From the NCBI GenBank assembly GCA_024036415.1, contig JAMWET010001638.1, positions 106,001 through 170,000 of the forward strand: DNA of 64,000 nt, written 5' to 3'. The position numbers were made by a program, and so were the translations under genes. Source of the stretch: Prochilodus magdalenae (taxonomy: Eukaryota > Chordata > Actinopteri > Characiformes > Prochilodontidae). The notes below the pieces were generated by a model. That model was not told the DNA's origin. It saw nothing but the letters and a program-made list of their open reading frames with translations, and made no database searches. This document shows positions 23,951 to 34,373 of the stretch, in pieces (position 1 is the first letter of the stretch; every line of letters begins with the position of its first letter).

Positions 23951-24365
23951 TCGTAGAATGTCTCTTCTTCTTCCTGCTGATCATGTCAAAACAGTGTGTT
24001 GTTGCAGAATTGCTACAACACTAGTAAAAGCTGACTGTAGTGATTTTAAATGACTGGATTCGTTTAGATGAAGGTATGAAGTAAATAGTGTGTGATTGGA
24101 CAGGAAGAGATTGAAAGACTCACCTGCCTTCACTGGTGTCTGTCTGGTATATTGTGTCTGACTTTAACTTTCAGGGACTATTATCCAACTAAATCATAAT
24201 TTGTTGACTGAATTTGTTCGGTTGTTTAGTTTCTTTCAACTGTTTGGAATTCCAATTCCAACTTGTAAGATGACTCTGGCCAATTCTTGTTCAATAGCTC
24301 TATTCTATTTGACCTGTTTTTTTGTTGGTTTGTGCTTTTAAAAGGTTTCCGCGGAGTATCAGTCC
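23951..24365. other. Unique DNA, no gene seen
   Basis: No recognisable gene or element. Confidence 0.5.
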
Positions 24366-24369
24366 ATCA

Positions 24370-25015
24370 CAGATGAGTTTAAGTCTGGGGCAGTTGGCAG
24401 TTTTTCTGAAAAATGTTGACATGTGACAGAAGCCTGCCTGATTTTGCAGGAGTGCTGCCTAAGGGGTTGAAGGTCACAGGCATTAATTTGTGGTTTTGGC
24501 CTTTTCCTTTAAGCACAGAGATTTCTCCAGATTCCCTGAATCCTTTGATGATACTATTTGCTATAGATGATGAAATATCTAAAATCCTTGCACTCCCTGA
24601 GTAGTTTTGTTTTTGAGTTTTTTTCAAGTGGTCTAAAATTGCCTCGGCCCATCCCTGCTCTTAAAAGGCTAGGCCAGGGGTGCACAAGTCCAGTACTGGA
24701 GGGATGATGTCTAGCACAATTTGATATACCTGCTCAAACACACCGGATTCAGCTCACCTGGTAATTGCCAGGTTTAGTGGGTGTGGTTCAGGATAGGAAC
24801 TATTAAATCTTGCTGGATGCCAACCTTCCAGGACCAGAGTTGCGCATCCCTGGGCTAGGCCTTACCTGGACACTTCTTTAATATCTGATCAGTATTACAT
24901 AACCTATTGAAGATGTTATTTAAACATTCGATAATGCTCCTCTTTTATTGCCGCTGCCTCATTTTTTAATGTATTGCAGGCATCGATTTCTGAATGTGTG
25001 AATATAAAAACGATT
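24370..25015 (-). mobile_element. Tc1-like transposon relic (family B), split by a MITE
   Basis: The minus strand carries the N-terminal DNA-binding part of a Tc1-like transposase (SARILDISSSIANSIIKGF and RESGEISVLKGKGQ around 24480-24610), with stops and a scrambled end. The remainder of its 5' region continues on the far side of the hAT-type insertion at 24675-24852, up to 'attgcaggcatcgatttctg' and a TGTGAATATAAA block near 24975-25015. The catalytic part is missing. Confidence 0.7.
24675..24852. mobile_element. hAT-type MITE with 8-bp target duplication
   Basis: This 178-bp non-coding element has inverted ends: left 'caggggtgcacaagtccagt', right reverse complement 'cagggatgcgcaactctggt'. 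It is flanked by identical 8-bp copies of GGCTAGGC at 24667-24674 and 24853-24860. An 8-bp duplication and CAGGG..-type termini are characteristic of the hAT superfamily. It has no transposase, so it would depend on one supplied in trans. It sits inside an older Tc1 relic. Confidence 0.93.
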
Positions 25016-25146
25016 AAATTCTTAAGACGAAATGAGATGATGTGTTTGTTAAATACAGTTGAGTACTTTCTTTTGTCCTGCCTATTGCTCCAAGTTTTGT
25101 GGAATTGGGTTTGTAGCTGAACTTTTCTTGCTTTTTATTTAAACTC

Positions 25147-25149
<3 letters not shown>

Positions 25150-25180
<31 letters not shown>
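25150..25180. repeat. (CA)n microsatellite
   Basis: A pure CA run bracketed by ACTCAAAA and TTTTGAGT, which form a short inverted pair. Confidence 0.95.
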
Positions 25181-25181
<1 letters not shown>

Positions 25182-25249
25182 TTTGAGTGACCTCAAAATG
25201 TCACCAGTGCAACAAGTGAATAAAATCTCTCCTCTTATTAAACTTTCAT

Positions 25250-25700
25250 GCCAGAATTTCTCTCATTTGCGAGTCCCCTGTAATTACACAGTGCTAATTA
25301 TAATCGGAATTATGGGTTTTTAATGAAAATGGAGTGGAAAATAAAATAAAATCAGAGCATTTGGCACTTTGGCACAAAGACGGTCGCATAATGAAGGAAT
25401 CTGTTCTCCTTTGTTTACCCACATAGTTAAGGCTAATGCTGATCTCCAGAGATTAAAAACCAAATTGAGACATAAAAAAATCAAACTTTGAGCTGAAAGC
25501 CATCAAAACTAACGACGAAACAAAGTCTTTAATCAGAAGGATATGAAATGAATTGCCATTAGTGTGGGCCTCATCATGTAAACAGTCTTAATTGCGTACT
25601 TAATTGCTAATAGAAGTGGAACATTTTGAAAGACATTTACTTGAGAGCCCGAATTATTACAACATAACAAAGTCACATGAAATTAATTGTATGTAGGAAA
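25250..25700. other. AT-rich balanced island, candidate conserved non-coding element
   Basis: About 450 bp without simple repeat or transposon similarity, dense in homeodomain-type TAATT words: GTGCTAATTATAATCGG, 'cttaattgcgtacttaattg', then CTAATAG. Base use is even and no frame is plausible. This is how long-range enhancers near developmental genes often look, but conservation cannot be assessed here. Confidence 0.35.
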
Positions 25701-25718
25701 GGGTGGGAAGGGTGGGGG
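25701..25718 (+). other. G-quadruplex motif
   Basis: Four G runs (G3, G3, G3, G5) with loops T, AA and T satisfy the strict G-quadruplex pattern. Confidence 0.7.
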
Positions 25719-25719
25719 C

Positions 25720-26375
25720 TTCAGACCCCCGATATTAAATCACAAGTCCATCGCCTAGCTGGATCATCTATATGATGATTTGGATTTTATTGCTCCCTAA
25801 GAATTAATTGAACCATTAAAGAATATCATCCCATCTGAGATCAGTTCTCTGGAACATTCTTTCCTTGCTTTCGGCTCAATATTGGATCATGGGACATTTG
25901 AGACTTTTGATAAAGTGTAGATTAGACACTACTGGACCAAATCCACAAAATAGTTTTGGCAGAGAAAGGAGTGATGCATAAGCAGTTTTACTGATCACCT
26001 ACAATAAAGGCCTGATCTGTGCAGGTGACGGTAACGCTGGTCCTAGATCTGAAAACCTTTAGAAGCACCTGTCCACAGGCCCTGTGCATTCGTAGATGCC
26101 TAATTAAGTTAGCGGGGCCGCTCTGAAACATGCTTGGCCCTGGGAAGGCCATTAGAGGCATAAAACTAAAACTACAGGAAGCAGATTTGAAGTTAATACA
26201 TAATGGTTTTGGACTGGAGACAAAGAGTCAGAAAAGGACAGTCTGCTTCATCAGACAGCTTTTAGCAGAGGTAGCTGGCTTATTCAATCAACCATGTATC
26301 AGAAACAGAAGAGTAACCTTGAAATTTGGTTGAATTTGAAATTTAGAACAAAGAATGCTTAATATTTAAGAATAT
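25720..26375. other. Balanced unique DNA, no gene seen
   Basis: Continues the non-repetitive character of the preceding island to about 26290. The frame at 26130-26333 has no recognisable domain. Confidence 0.35.
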
Positions 26376-26379
26376 ATAT

Positions 26380-26600
26380 GATTTCAGAACCATAAATATT
26401 TCTGGAGCATTCCAGAACAAATGACCAAAATTCCAGAACCATGAAGATTCCAGGAGTTTCAGAACCATTCAATATTCCTGAAACACAAGTAATTTAGAAT
26501 TAGAAACATGAGTTATGCAAAACAAAACATTAAGATTTTAGAACAAGGAATATTTTTAGAAACAAACCACCAACAACAAGATTCCTGAAACATGGACATT
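26380..26600 (-). repeat. Degenerate array of TTCCAGAAC-type words
   Basis: TTCCAGAACAA, TTCCAGAACCA, TTTCAGAACCA and related words recur every 20-45 bp. They are the reverse-complement counterpart of the array at 23440-23950 and again resemble heat-shock-element pentamers. Confidence 0.45.
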
Positions 26601-27195
26601 TACTGTGAGAACTGAACTGCACTGAAGCTACAGTAGTATTAGTGAGGTCAGGTTCCGATGATGAGGTCTTCAACACTCCAACACCTTCCAAAGGTAAGAG
26701 ATGGAGCTCTATCACTCTCATTTGAAATTCACTACTCCACTGGTCCACAGCATAGTACTAGGAGCTTTGTTCGCCTGGCTTTACATGCTTGGTGATCTTA
26801 GGCTCATGTGTAGCTGCTCCAGAACATCCCTTTCTAATGCTCTGAAAATTACACAAGCTCTGCCTACCTTCATGTTTCTGGACCTAGGTAGTGTAGGTCA
26901 GAGGTCACACCTATTTCTATCCTGTTTAACATTTAGGGTCAACTAATCCCTTTCAAGAATTACACATACAGTTAAGTCCGTTTCAGTGCAGACGAGAAAG
27001 AGAGGAGTGTTACGGAACACAGGGGACAGAAAAGCTTTCCTTTTTTTCTCTCCTCTATCTGCACTATCAGAGCGAGGTATTATGTTGAGGCGTTCTGCTT
27101 ATCTGCTTCAGTGTCTGTAGTGCAGCTGTTACATTGTACAGGTCAGTGGGATCAAAGCCGGCCAATCCCCAAAACTGCTTTCATACTCTAACAAC
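26601..27195. other. Unique DNA, no gene seen
   Basis: No repeat family or convincing exon. Confidence 0.5.
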
Positions 27196-27198
27196 CAG

Positions 27199-27220
27199 AA
27201 AGAGAGAGAGCGAGAGAGGG

Positions 27221-27270
<50 letters not shown>

Positions 27271-27271
27271 G
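27199..27271. repeat. (GA)n microsatellite
   Basis: GA repeats with GC/GG interruptions. Confidence 0.95.
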
Positions 27272-27415
27272 GTATAAATGTAATAACCAGAGCATGTGTG
27301 GAGCATGAAATGAAAAGAGGCCACCGTTCATGTGTGTTAAAGGCCAGAGGCCATCAGATAAAGAGAATCACCTTAGAAATCCTCAAACTCCATGCAAAAC
27401 CTCTCACGCACGCTT

Positions 27416-27439
27416 TTCCCCTCTCTCTCCCCCTTCCTT

Positions 27440-27521
<82 letters not shown>

Positions 27522-27880
27522 TTCACTTCTCACTTAAATTCAATTCAATATTTGTGCAAATTCACAAGAACCACTTTGTATTTATATTATTTAATCATTG
27601 GGACAATCACTTTTTTCTTTTTTTCCTTCCTTCCTTCCTTCCCTCTTTCCTTCCTTTCTTTTTATTTTATCTTTATTTTTTGCTTCTTCTTTCCCTTTTC
27701 TTTCATTTTTTTCTTTCTGCCTTTCTTTATTTTTTCTTTACCTTCTGCTATCTCTTTCTCCATCAGTTTCTCTGTCTCACACATCTAATGCCATCTCTGT
27801 TTCCTTTCTGTCTCTCCCCCTCATCTCTATCTTAATTTTAATTTTCTTTTACTCTCACTCTATCGCACTCTCTTCTGTTA
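27416..27880 (+). repeat. Pyrimidine-rich tract with (CT)n and (TTCC)n
   Basis: CT repeats 27430-27525, then after 75 bp a T/C tract with TTCC repeats near 27625-27660. Frames of up to 152 residues are S/L/F low-complexity artefacts. Confidence 0.9.
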
Positions 27881-27884
27881 TTCC

Positions 27885-28330
27885 TTATTCCTGTTTTTCA
27901 CTGGAGGGTTTTCCATCAATCTAGTTTGTGCTATTTTTGAAAATGTAATTTTCCTTTTGAAAAACATTAATTTATATTTTAAAAAGCAGATTTTCCCTCT
28001 CATCTTTCCCTCCGTCTCCTGATAACCATAGCAGCAGATGAAGATCAGTGTGAACACCTCAGACGAAACATGCGCTACTAAATAGTCAGACTAGGACGTG
28101 CATCAGTAATGGCACTGTAGCTATTTTAACATACGGTTTAATAACTGAGACGCAGCAGACAGCAGCATGTCTGGGACGACGCTGGCAGAGGTCCGGCGCA
28201 TGATGATGAAGTGGGACTCTTGTCTTGTGCTGTAGGCTGTAAGTGTATGATGTTAGCTTGGGGAATGTGCGCAGAAGAGTAGTTGATGGAAACACTGATT
28301 AATTCACATTTCCTTTTGCAGACATTTCAG
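27885..28330. other. Unique balanced DNA
   Basis: 28020-28310 is more CpG-containing than its surroundings. A 22-codon frame (28167-28235, starting MSGTTLAEVRR) is open but too short to call. Confidence 0.3.
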
Positions 28331-28334
28331 AAAA

Positions 28335-28360
28335 TCATTTCAAATTGCTTTTCCTCTCCT

Positions 28361-28405
<45 letters not shown>

Positions 28406-28555
28406 CTGTCTCTCTTTCTCTCCCTCATTCTTAAATTATATTGAACTACAGGTTGATTCCTCTCCTTCCCTCTCTCTCTCTCTCTCTCTCTCTCTCCCTT
28501 ACTCTCTCTCTCTCTGTCTCTTTCTCTCTCTCTCTCTCTCTCTTCCTCCAGTGCA
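28335..28555 (+). repeat. (CT)n-rich tract
   Basis: Two CT-rich runs (28355-28430 and 28465-28548) separated by a short AT-rich piece. Confidence 0.9.
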
Positions 28556-29275
28556 GGCTGTTGGTGGGCATTGTCTCATGGCATTGTCATTGTCCAGAAT
28601 CGGTTTGAGAAGCATTCTGTAGACTTCTGATGAACAGTCTCGTTCGTCTGACACAAGATCAACTGAGCATTTGAGGGATGTGGTGGAGAAGTCCTTTCAT
28701 GCCTGGACCCATAAATACCACAGAGTAGTGGGTGACTATCCAGTCAGCATGCCTCAACATCCCTCCAGACGTCTTTCATCCACTTGTGGATTTGCTGTCA
28801 TGACTTTTCCCATGTTCTTGTAAAGGGCTTTATCACATTAAGTCTCCTAATAAAGCCCTTTACTGTTCTCAGCTTCACTCATATACTGTGTTTCTTTGCA
28901 TTCACTTTTATATACAGTTATAAGCAACAGTTAGGATGCCCATGGTTGACTGCAGTGGAAGTGAGCATGAAGCTTAATGCAAAATTTCATATAGATTTTT
29001 TTCATATTGAAACAAAAACAAGACATGAAAATATAAATGTTATATAACAAGCTGTTAAATTCAAAACGATACAGTTTAAGTGTGTGTCTGTGTGAGACAT
29101 ACTCTCTTGCATTTCCTCTCTCACTTTTTCTGCTTCCGTTTTTCCTTCAACCCGAGAAAAATAATGTGTTTTGACACTTGTTATTTATTGTCTTTTCCCT
29201 TTCTCTCTTTCTCTCTCCCTCTCTCTCACTTTCTTCCTCTCCTCTGTCTCTCTGCGCGTGTGTCTGTCATTCGCC
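28556..29275. other. Unique DNA, no gene seen
   Basis: Mostly AT-rich with a TC-rich patch at 29190-29250. No exon or repeat family recognised. Confidence 0.45.
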
Positions 29276-29279
29276 TTTA

Positions 29280-29700
29280 TTTCTGGAGAGAAATGCAGAT
29301 TTATTCCTTTGTTAATATGACAGTTATAATGAGGTTCCTGATGCTCCACCAGGCCCAAATTAAAAGACTCCCTTTTGAGTTCCTACACTCCAAACTCCAC
29401 ATTTATTTCTTCCTTCATTTTAATCCTGCCGCTGCTTTTTTTTTCTTCATCTTCTTCTCTTTCTCCCTCTTTTCTCCTCAATCCTTTTCTTTCCTATCCA
29501 ATTGTGTGCGGAGATAATAACATCCCAAACACACTTGACAGCCTCAGTTGGCTCTCCTGCTGTCTGCACACACACGTGTGTTTTGATTGATGGCAGTTTT
29601 ATTGTGATTGACATTTTGTTATTTATTGCTGCTGTTTATTGTTGATTTCGAAAGACAGTTGTTGTGTTTTTTTTTCCTCTTTCTTCTGGCTATATACGAG
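29280..29700. other. Candidate conserved non-coding island
   Basis: 29280-29420 and 29505-29660 are balanced, non-repetitive blocks (for example GTTAATATGACAGTTATAAT and GATTGATGGCAGTTTTATTG) around a pyrimidine-rich stretch. No good frame. Only composition and word content support it. Confidence 0.3.
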
Positions 29701-30585
29701 CGCTTAGGAGTTTTCACGCACAAACAACAAAAACACACCAGCCAGTGATTCTGGTTCAAATCTGTGTCCATGTAAAGCACTTATGCTCAATATAGTCATG
29801 CGTATTAGGTGATGGACTGGTCACTCATTGTCACTCAGTGCCAGTGTAGCTCAGCTAATTATTCAGATCATGCCAAAATTGTCTGATGTCAGATGTCACT
29901 TTTCACTGTGTAAAAGAAGAGAATAACGGGGAAAACATGTAAAACAAAAAGGAGGTTTTACAACATTCTGATCATGGCTTTACTGTAGTTTCCCAAACAC
30001 AATATGAAATGTGTTTTGAAGTCAGTAAAAGGATGTATGTGGTTTAAAGAATAACATGTATCTCCATTTTGGTTGATTTTTTTTTTTATTCATCAATGTC
30101 ATGATGAATGGACCAACAGAAATAACCCGATATTAATTGAAAAATGTTCAGTTGACTTACATTTAAATTAAATTAGGTTTTTCCCATTTACATGTATGGC
30201 ATTTAGCTGATGCTGTGTTGTGATAACTGTGTAGGTAGTGGTGTTCCCCTCTGCTGTAAAGTCGCCAGTTTTTGAGATACTTGAGAAACAGTAACATTTA
30301 TAATAGGCAATGTCTGTATGTCTTCAAAAGTTTCAAAAACAACAATTATAACATTTTTTTTAAAACATTTAAAATTATTGTCAGACAAAACCAAACAGAA
30401 ATTCAGTAGAATAATTAAAAGTGGTTTTCTCAGAGTCAACATGTTCTGAGTAAGAATCACTCATATTTTAACAAGTAATATGTTTGTAAAATTTTACCAC
30501 ATGTTATAATGTAATGAGAGTAAACTTTGCAATCAGTCCATCTGAAATTTAATCTTACATGTACCTAGTTAATTACTCTTACTAT
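29701..30585. other. AT-rich unique DNA, no gene seen
   Basis: No gene or recognisable element. Confidence 0.5.
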
Positions 30586-30589
30586 ACAT

Positions 30590-31710
30590 TCTGCATTTGA
30601 TCATCTATTAAATAGTGTTGCAATATTAAAGTAGTTTAATATCAAGCAATTTTTTAATACTTCAGTAGTACTGAATGGAGCCTATTGTACTGAAGTATTA
30701 AAAAATTGCTTGATATTAAACTACTTTAATATTGCAGTACTTTAAGATTTACTAAACACAGCTAACTTTTGCAGAATTTTAATGCTTTGACTATCTAAGT
30801 ACTGTGGTACTTAAGCACCATAGAATTGTACTATTCAACACTACTGTTGTATTTCAGGTCTGTTGAGAAGATTCCAGTATTTTAATATCCATTTTATGAC
30901 AGAATAGTATTTCTGTACTGTAAGTAACTTTATACTATCAAATTACTTTAAGCTACACTAAGCTTAGAGTTTAATCTACACTAAGTACTGTTGCAGGATG
31001 GTATTACCTAAAGATGGAGTGTGTACTGTTGAAATAATGTACGAGTTTAATACCCTGTTTATACGTAGTCACATTATGAGACTAGTATTTGGACTGTATC
31101 CTGATGTTAGCCACATGCTCGGTAGTAGTATGCATCTCCAATTAGTTGGTTGGAAATTAAATTGCAGTAATATTGTTCAGTCCCTGTGCTATTATAAAGA
31201 TGGTTGCCTGAAAATGAGTAATTTTGCATTCAGTCACACAATTCTTTAAAAAATTAAGGGGAGAGCATTACATGCATCCTTCAGGATAATCTTCCTTGCA
31301 GACATGGAACACATGCCTACTGATGTACAGCATAGGGAAGAGTTTGGGTTTTGCTTGTAGGGGCTTGATGAATGTGCTTTTAAAGCATCAATGACTTTGC
31401 TTTATCCAGATATAGTCTTGCTACTCAAGACATATAAAGTGACCAGCTGTAAATGGGGTCTGTGATCTTTTTATATGGGTTTATAGAAGTACTGAAATAT
31501 CTATTACTACTGTAAAAATGCAGGATGTGAGGAACAATTAAGAATACATGTTTTATTAATTATAGTATCTCATGTGCTTTTGCAGGATTATGGTATTAAA
31601 ATATTTTAAGGGATATTACAATTTCAATATTGTCCTAGTAGGTCATACTGAATCTGTTAAGGACTGTTTCAGTATTTCTCTATTTTAGAACTGGGTACTA
31701 GTAGTTATGC
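30590..31710. repeat. Region of recurrent GTACT/AGTAC words
   Basis: AGTACTG, GTACTG, CAGTACTTT and similar words recur many times, usually beside TTTAATAT or TTTCAG. They continue after the SINE, at 32405-32480. The pattern suggests a decayed repeat family with internal subrepeats. No coding potential. Confidence 0.45.
30620..30735. repeat. Perfect 48-bp inverted repeat (hairpin)
   Basis: 30620-30667 and 30688-30735 are exact reverse complements, separated by a 20-base spacer. The arms begin 'gcaatattaaagtagtttaa' and are AT-rich. The arms show no mismatch, so the structure is either recent or maintained by gene conversion. It could be a fold-back element or MITE, or the product of a template switch. 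Confidence 0.9.
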
Positions 31711-31719
31711 TGTAATAGC

Positions 31720-31975
31720 CAGGCCTGCCGGAGTCACTGCTGCACTGTGTTAACACCATATAGTGTGTTCAGGTCTTCTGTCAGAGCTAACAGTCTGTCT
31801 GTTCTCTTTGTCTGAGCTGAACTGCTGCCCATCCTGTGTGGCCTGATGCTGTTGCTACATCTGCTTTGACTGGGAGCCACTGCTTGCCTTTAACCACCAC
31901 GGAGCTCCTGGCTGTCCTGCACTGTGGAAGCTTGGCCTGCATCCTGCTGACCCATCTGATGACCCATTGTTTACT
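31720..31975. other. GC-richer non-coding block
   Basis: About 250 bp of markedly more GC-rich sequence (CCTGCCGGAGTCACTGCTGC onward) within AT-rich flanks. It may be part of an interspersed repeat, possibly a LINE untranslated region, but I cannot place it. Confidence 0.3.
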
Positions 31976-32080
31976 TAAGGCTAGTTAAGCATTGTAGTCA
32001 CTGATAATGTATTACTTGATGTTAGCTAATGCATTACGTAATGTTAGTTAGTCAACACGTAACAAAGTGTTATCTATAAT
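31976..32080. repeat. Decayed DNA-transposon end (AAAGTGTTA type)
   Basis: TAATGTATTACTTGATGTTAGCTAATGCATTA-like words end in AACAAAGTGTTAT. A related stretch occurs at 58190-58391. Both resemble fish DNA elements with TTAATGT-rich ends and AAAGTGTTACCC termini. Confidence 0.35.
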
Positions 32081-32106
32081 GGTTTAATCCTTAATGTGTT
32101 CTTGTT

Positions 32107-32395
32107 TGGGGCAGTCGTGGGCTGGAGGTTAGGGAACCAGCCTTGTGACCGGAGGGTTGCTGGTTCATTCCCTGAGCCTACAGTAACGACTGAGGTTCCC
32201 TTGAGCAAGGCATTTAACCCCCAACTGCTCCCCGGGTGCCGTGGATAGGGCTGCCCACCGCTCCGGGTAAATGTGCTCACTGCCCCCTAGTGTGTTCACT
32301 AGTGAGTGTGTTTGTGGTGTTTCACTTCACAGATGGGTTAAATGCAGAGACTAAATTTCCCCACTGTGGGATCAATAAGGGATTTAAATCTAAAA
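32107..32395 (+). mobile_element. tRNA-derived SINE
   Basis: Begins GGGGCAGTCGTGGGCTGGAGG (A-box-like), followed by 'ggttgctggttcattccc' (B-box-like). The body runs AACCCCCAACTGCTCCCCGGG, GATAGGGCTGCCCACCGCTCC and CACTGCCCCCTAGTGTGTTC. It ends 'aaatttccccactgtggg' then ATCAATAAGG, with an A-rich tail. The order matches a SINE common in otophysan fish. It interrupts the GTACT-rich region. Confidence 0.85.
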
Positions 32396-32489
32396 AATAA
32401 AAAATCTTAAGTACATTTGCAGTATTATTGTACTACTGAAGCATTTCAGCTCTAATACATACCATTCCAGTACTTTACTCTACTACATC

Positions 32490-33050
32490 TGTTTATTTCT
32501 ATTGCACTATGACAGTTATTATTAGTTTTTATTATTAGCTTTATCCAAAGGAATCATGCTGACAGGTGGTATCAGCATTAATTAACTGTAATAATTAATA
32601 ATAAAAAATAATTGACTGAATAATTTATTAATTTAATAAATTGGTCCAGGCTGTGTTTAAATTACTCTAGAAGAACTTTTCCATGGAAAGCTCTTGTAAA
32701 TGAGTTTTGCTTTGTGCTTCTCGATTAAGGAAATGACCACTGTTTTATGTTTTGTTATAATGTTAATATATCAAACAGCTTATCTTGTTTACCTTATGTC
32801 TATCTCAGCCCTGCTCATGTCTTCCTTCCTCACTCGCTGGCTTTACCATCACTGTTTTTTCTTTCTCTCTTCTGTTCTTTTTCGCATGGGTGCGTAAGCA
32901 TGATAAGGTGGGTAAGCGTGGGTAAAAAACAATCCTTTAACCTGCAGGTTGGAGCAGTATCAGACAACGAGTGTAAAAGAGGGAAGATTAAAGAGAGGGG
33001 TGAAGGAAAGGAAGGAAGCTGCATTTGGGTTTCTGTGGGCTGCCTGTGGT
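32490..33050. other. AT-rich unique DNA, no gene seen
   Basis: No gene or element recognised. Confidence 0.5.
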
Positions 33051-33051
33051 G

Positions 33052-33053
<2 letters not shown>

Positions 33054-33084
<31 letters not shown>
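33054..33084. repeat. (GT)n microsatellite
   Basis: Short pure GT run. Confidence 0.95.
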
Positions 33085-33087
<3 letters not shown>

Positions 33088-33204
33088 ATGTGTGTGATAA
33101 AACGCTGAGCGGATAATGAGAAAAGGAAAAGACGGGCCTCATTAGACTCCAGCACCCTGAAAGGCCAGGGATGGAGTGAGCAGAGAGGAGAGAGAAGATT
33201 CTGC

Positions 33205-34372
33205 CCACTCCTCTGTCTCTTCTCTCCCTCTCCCTCCCTCTCTCTCTGTCTGTCTCTATCTTCTCTTTTACTCTCCTGCCTCTACCTCTTCCCTCTGATC
33301 CTCAGTATCGGCATTGCTTCAATCTTTCCACAGTCAATACCATCTATCCTCTCTTTTTTTTCTTTTCTTTTACTTCTCTCTCATGCTCTTCTCTTCTTTT
33401 TGTCTTGTCCTCTTCTTATTCTCTTGACTGTCCTTTACTATCTCACCAGTTTTCTCTTCTTTCCACTTGTCTCTCATATTTCTCTTCACTTCTTTTCTAT
33501 CTCGTATCTACTTTGCTCTTCTCTCTCATCTTCCTAATTCTTTTGTCTCATCCTCTTTTCTTCTCTTCTCATCCCCTTGCCTTTTCTTCCCTTTTCTATC
33601 TCCTCCTCTTCATTTCTCTGATCTTCTCCCCTTCACTTTTATTCTCTCTTGTCTTTTCTTTCTTTTTCTATCTGTTCTTTTACCCTCTTCTCCTCTTTTC
33701 TTTTCTCTTCACTTTTTTAACAGGCTTGTCCTCCTCTGGTGACCTTTTCACATTTGCATATCTTCATCTTTCTTCTTTTTTATCTTCCATCTTTCTTGTC
33801 CTATTCTCATGTCCTCTCCTGTCTTCTCATCTCTCTCATCTACATCTGTTCTTTCCCTGTCACCCTTTTCTCATTTTCCCTTCTACTTTCTATTCTTATT
33901 TTTCTTCTCTCTCATCCTTTCCTCTCTTGTTTTCTTCTGTTCTTCTTTGTATTCTTTTGGCCTCTTTTTGTCTGTTCTATGTTTTTTCTCTTCTCCCATC
34001 TTCTCTTTTCTCTCATCTTCATCTTTTCTCTCATTTATCTTTTGGTTGTTTCTCTTGTTCTCTTCGGTTGTTCTTTTCTGCTCTTCTCTTCTCTTCTCTT
34101 CTCTTCTCTTCTCTTCTCTTCTCTTCTCTTCTCTTCTCTTCTCTTCTCTTCTCTTCTCTTCTCTTCTCTTCTACAATCACAACACAATCTTCCAGTGTAT
34201 CATAAGTCATATCCTCACATGTATTTCTATCCTATTTTTTATCAATTTTTTTTTCTCTTTCATCGTTCTTTTATCTTCTTTTCATTGTTTTCTTTTTTCA
34301 TGCTCTCTCTCCCTTTCTCTCTCTCTCATTCTCTTTCTCTCTTTCTGTCTCTCTCTCTCTGTCTCTCCCTCA
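33205..34372 (+). repeat. 1.2-kb polypyrimidine tract
   Basis: The plus strand is strongly C/T, mostly TCTTCT/CTTTTC words. It includes 18 contiguous copies of CTCTT at 34081-34170. The frames of 266, 232 and 210 residues across it are S/F/L-rich and are not proteins. Confidence 0.9.
34081..34170 (+). repeat. (CTCTT)18 pentanucleotide repeat
   Basis: Ninety bases of perfect CTCTT repeat within the polypyrimidine tract. The lack of interruption suggests recent expansion. Confidence 0.95.
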
Positions 34373-34373
34373 G

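Noticed and set aside
28167..28235. 22-codon open frame MSGTTLAEVRRMMMKWDSCLVL
   Set aside because: Too short, no splice or start context, no known similarity; likely chance.
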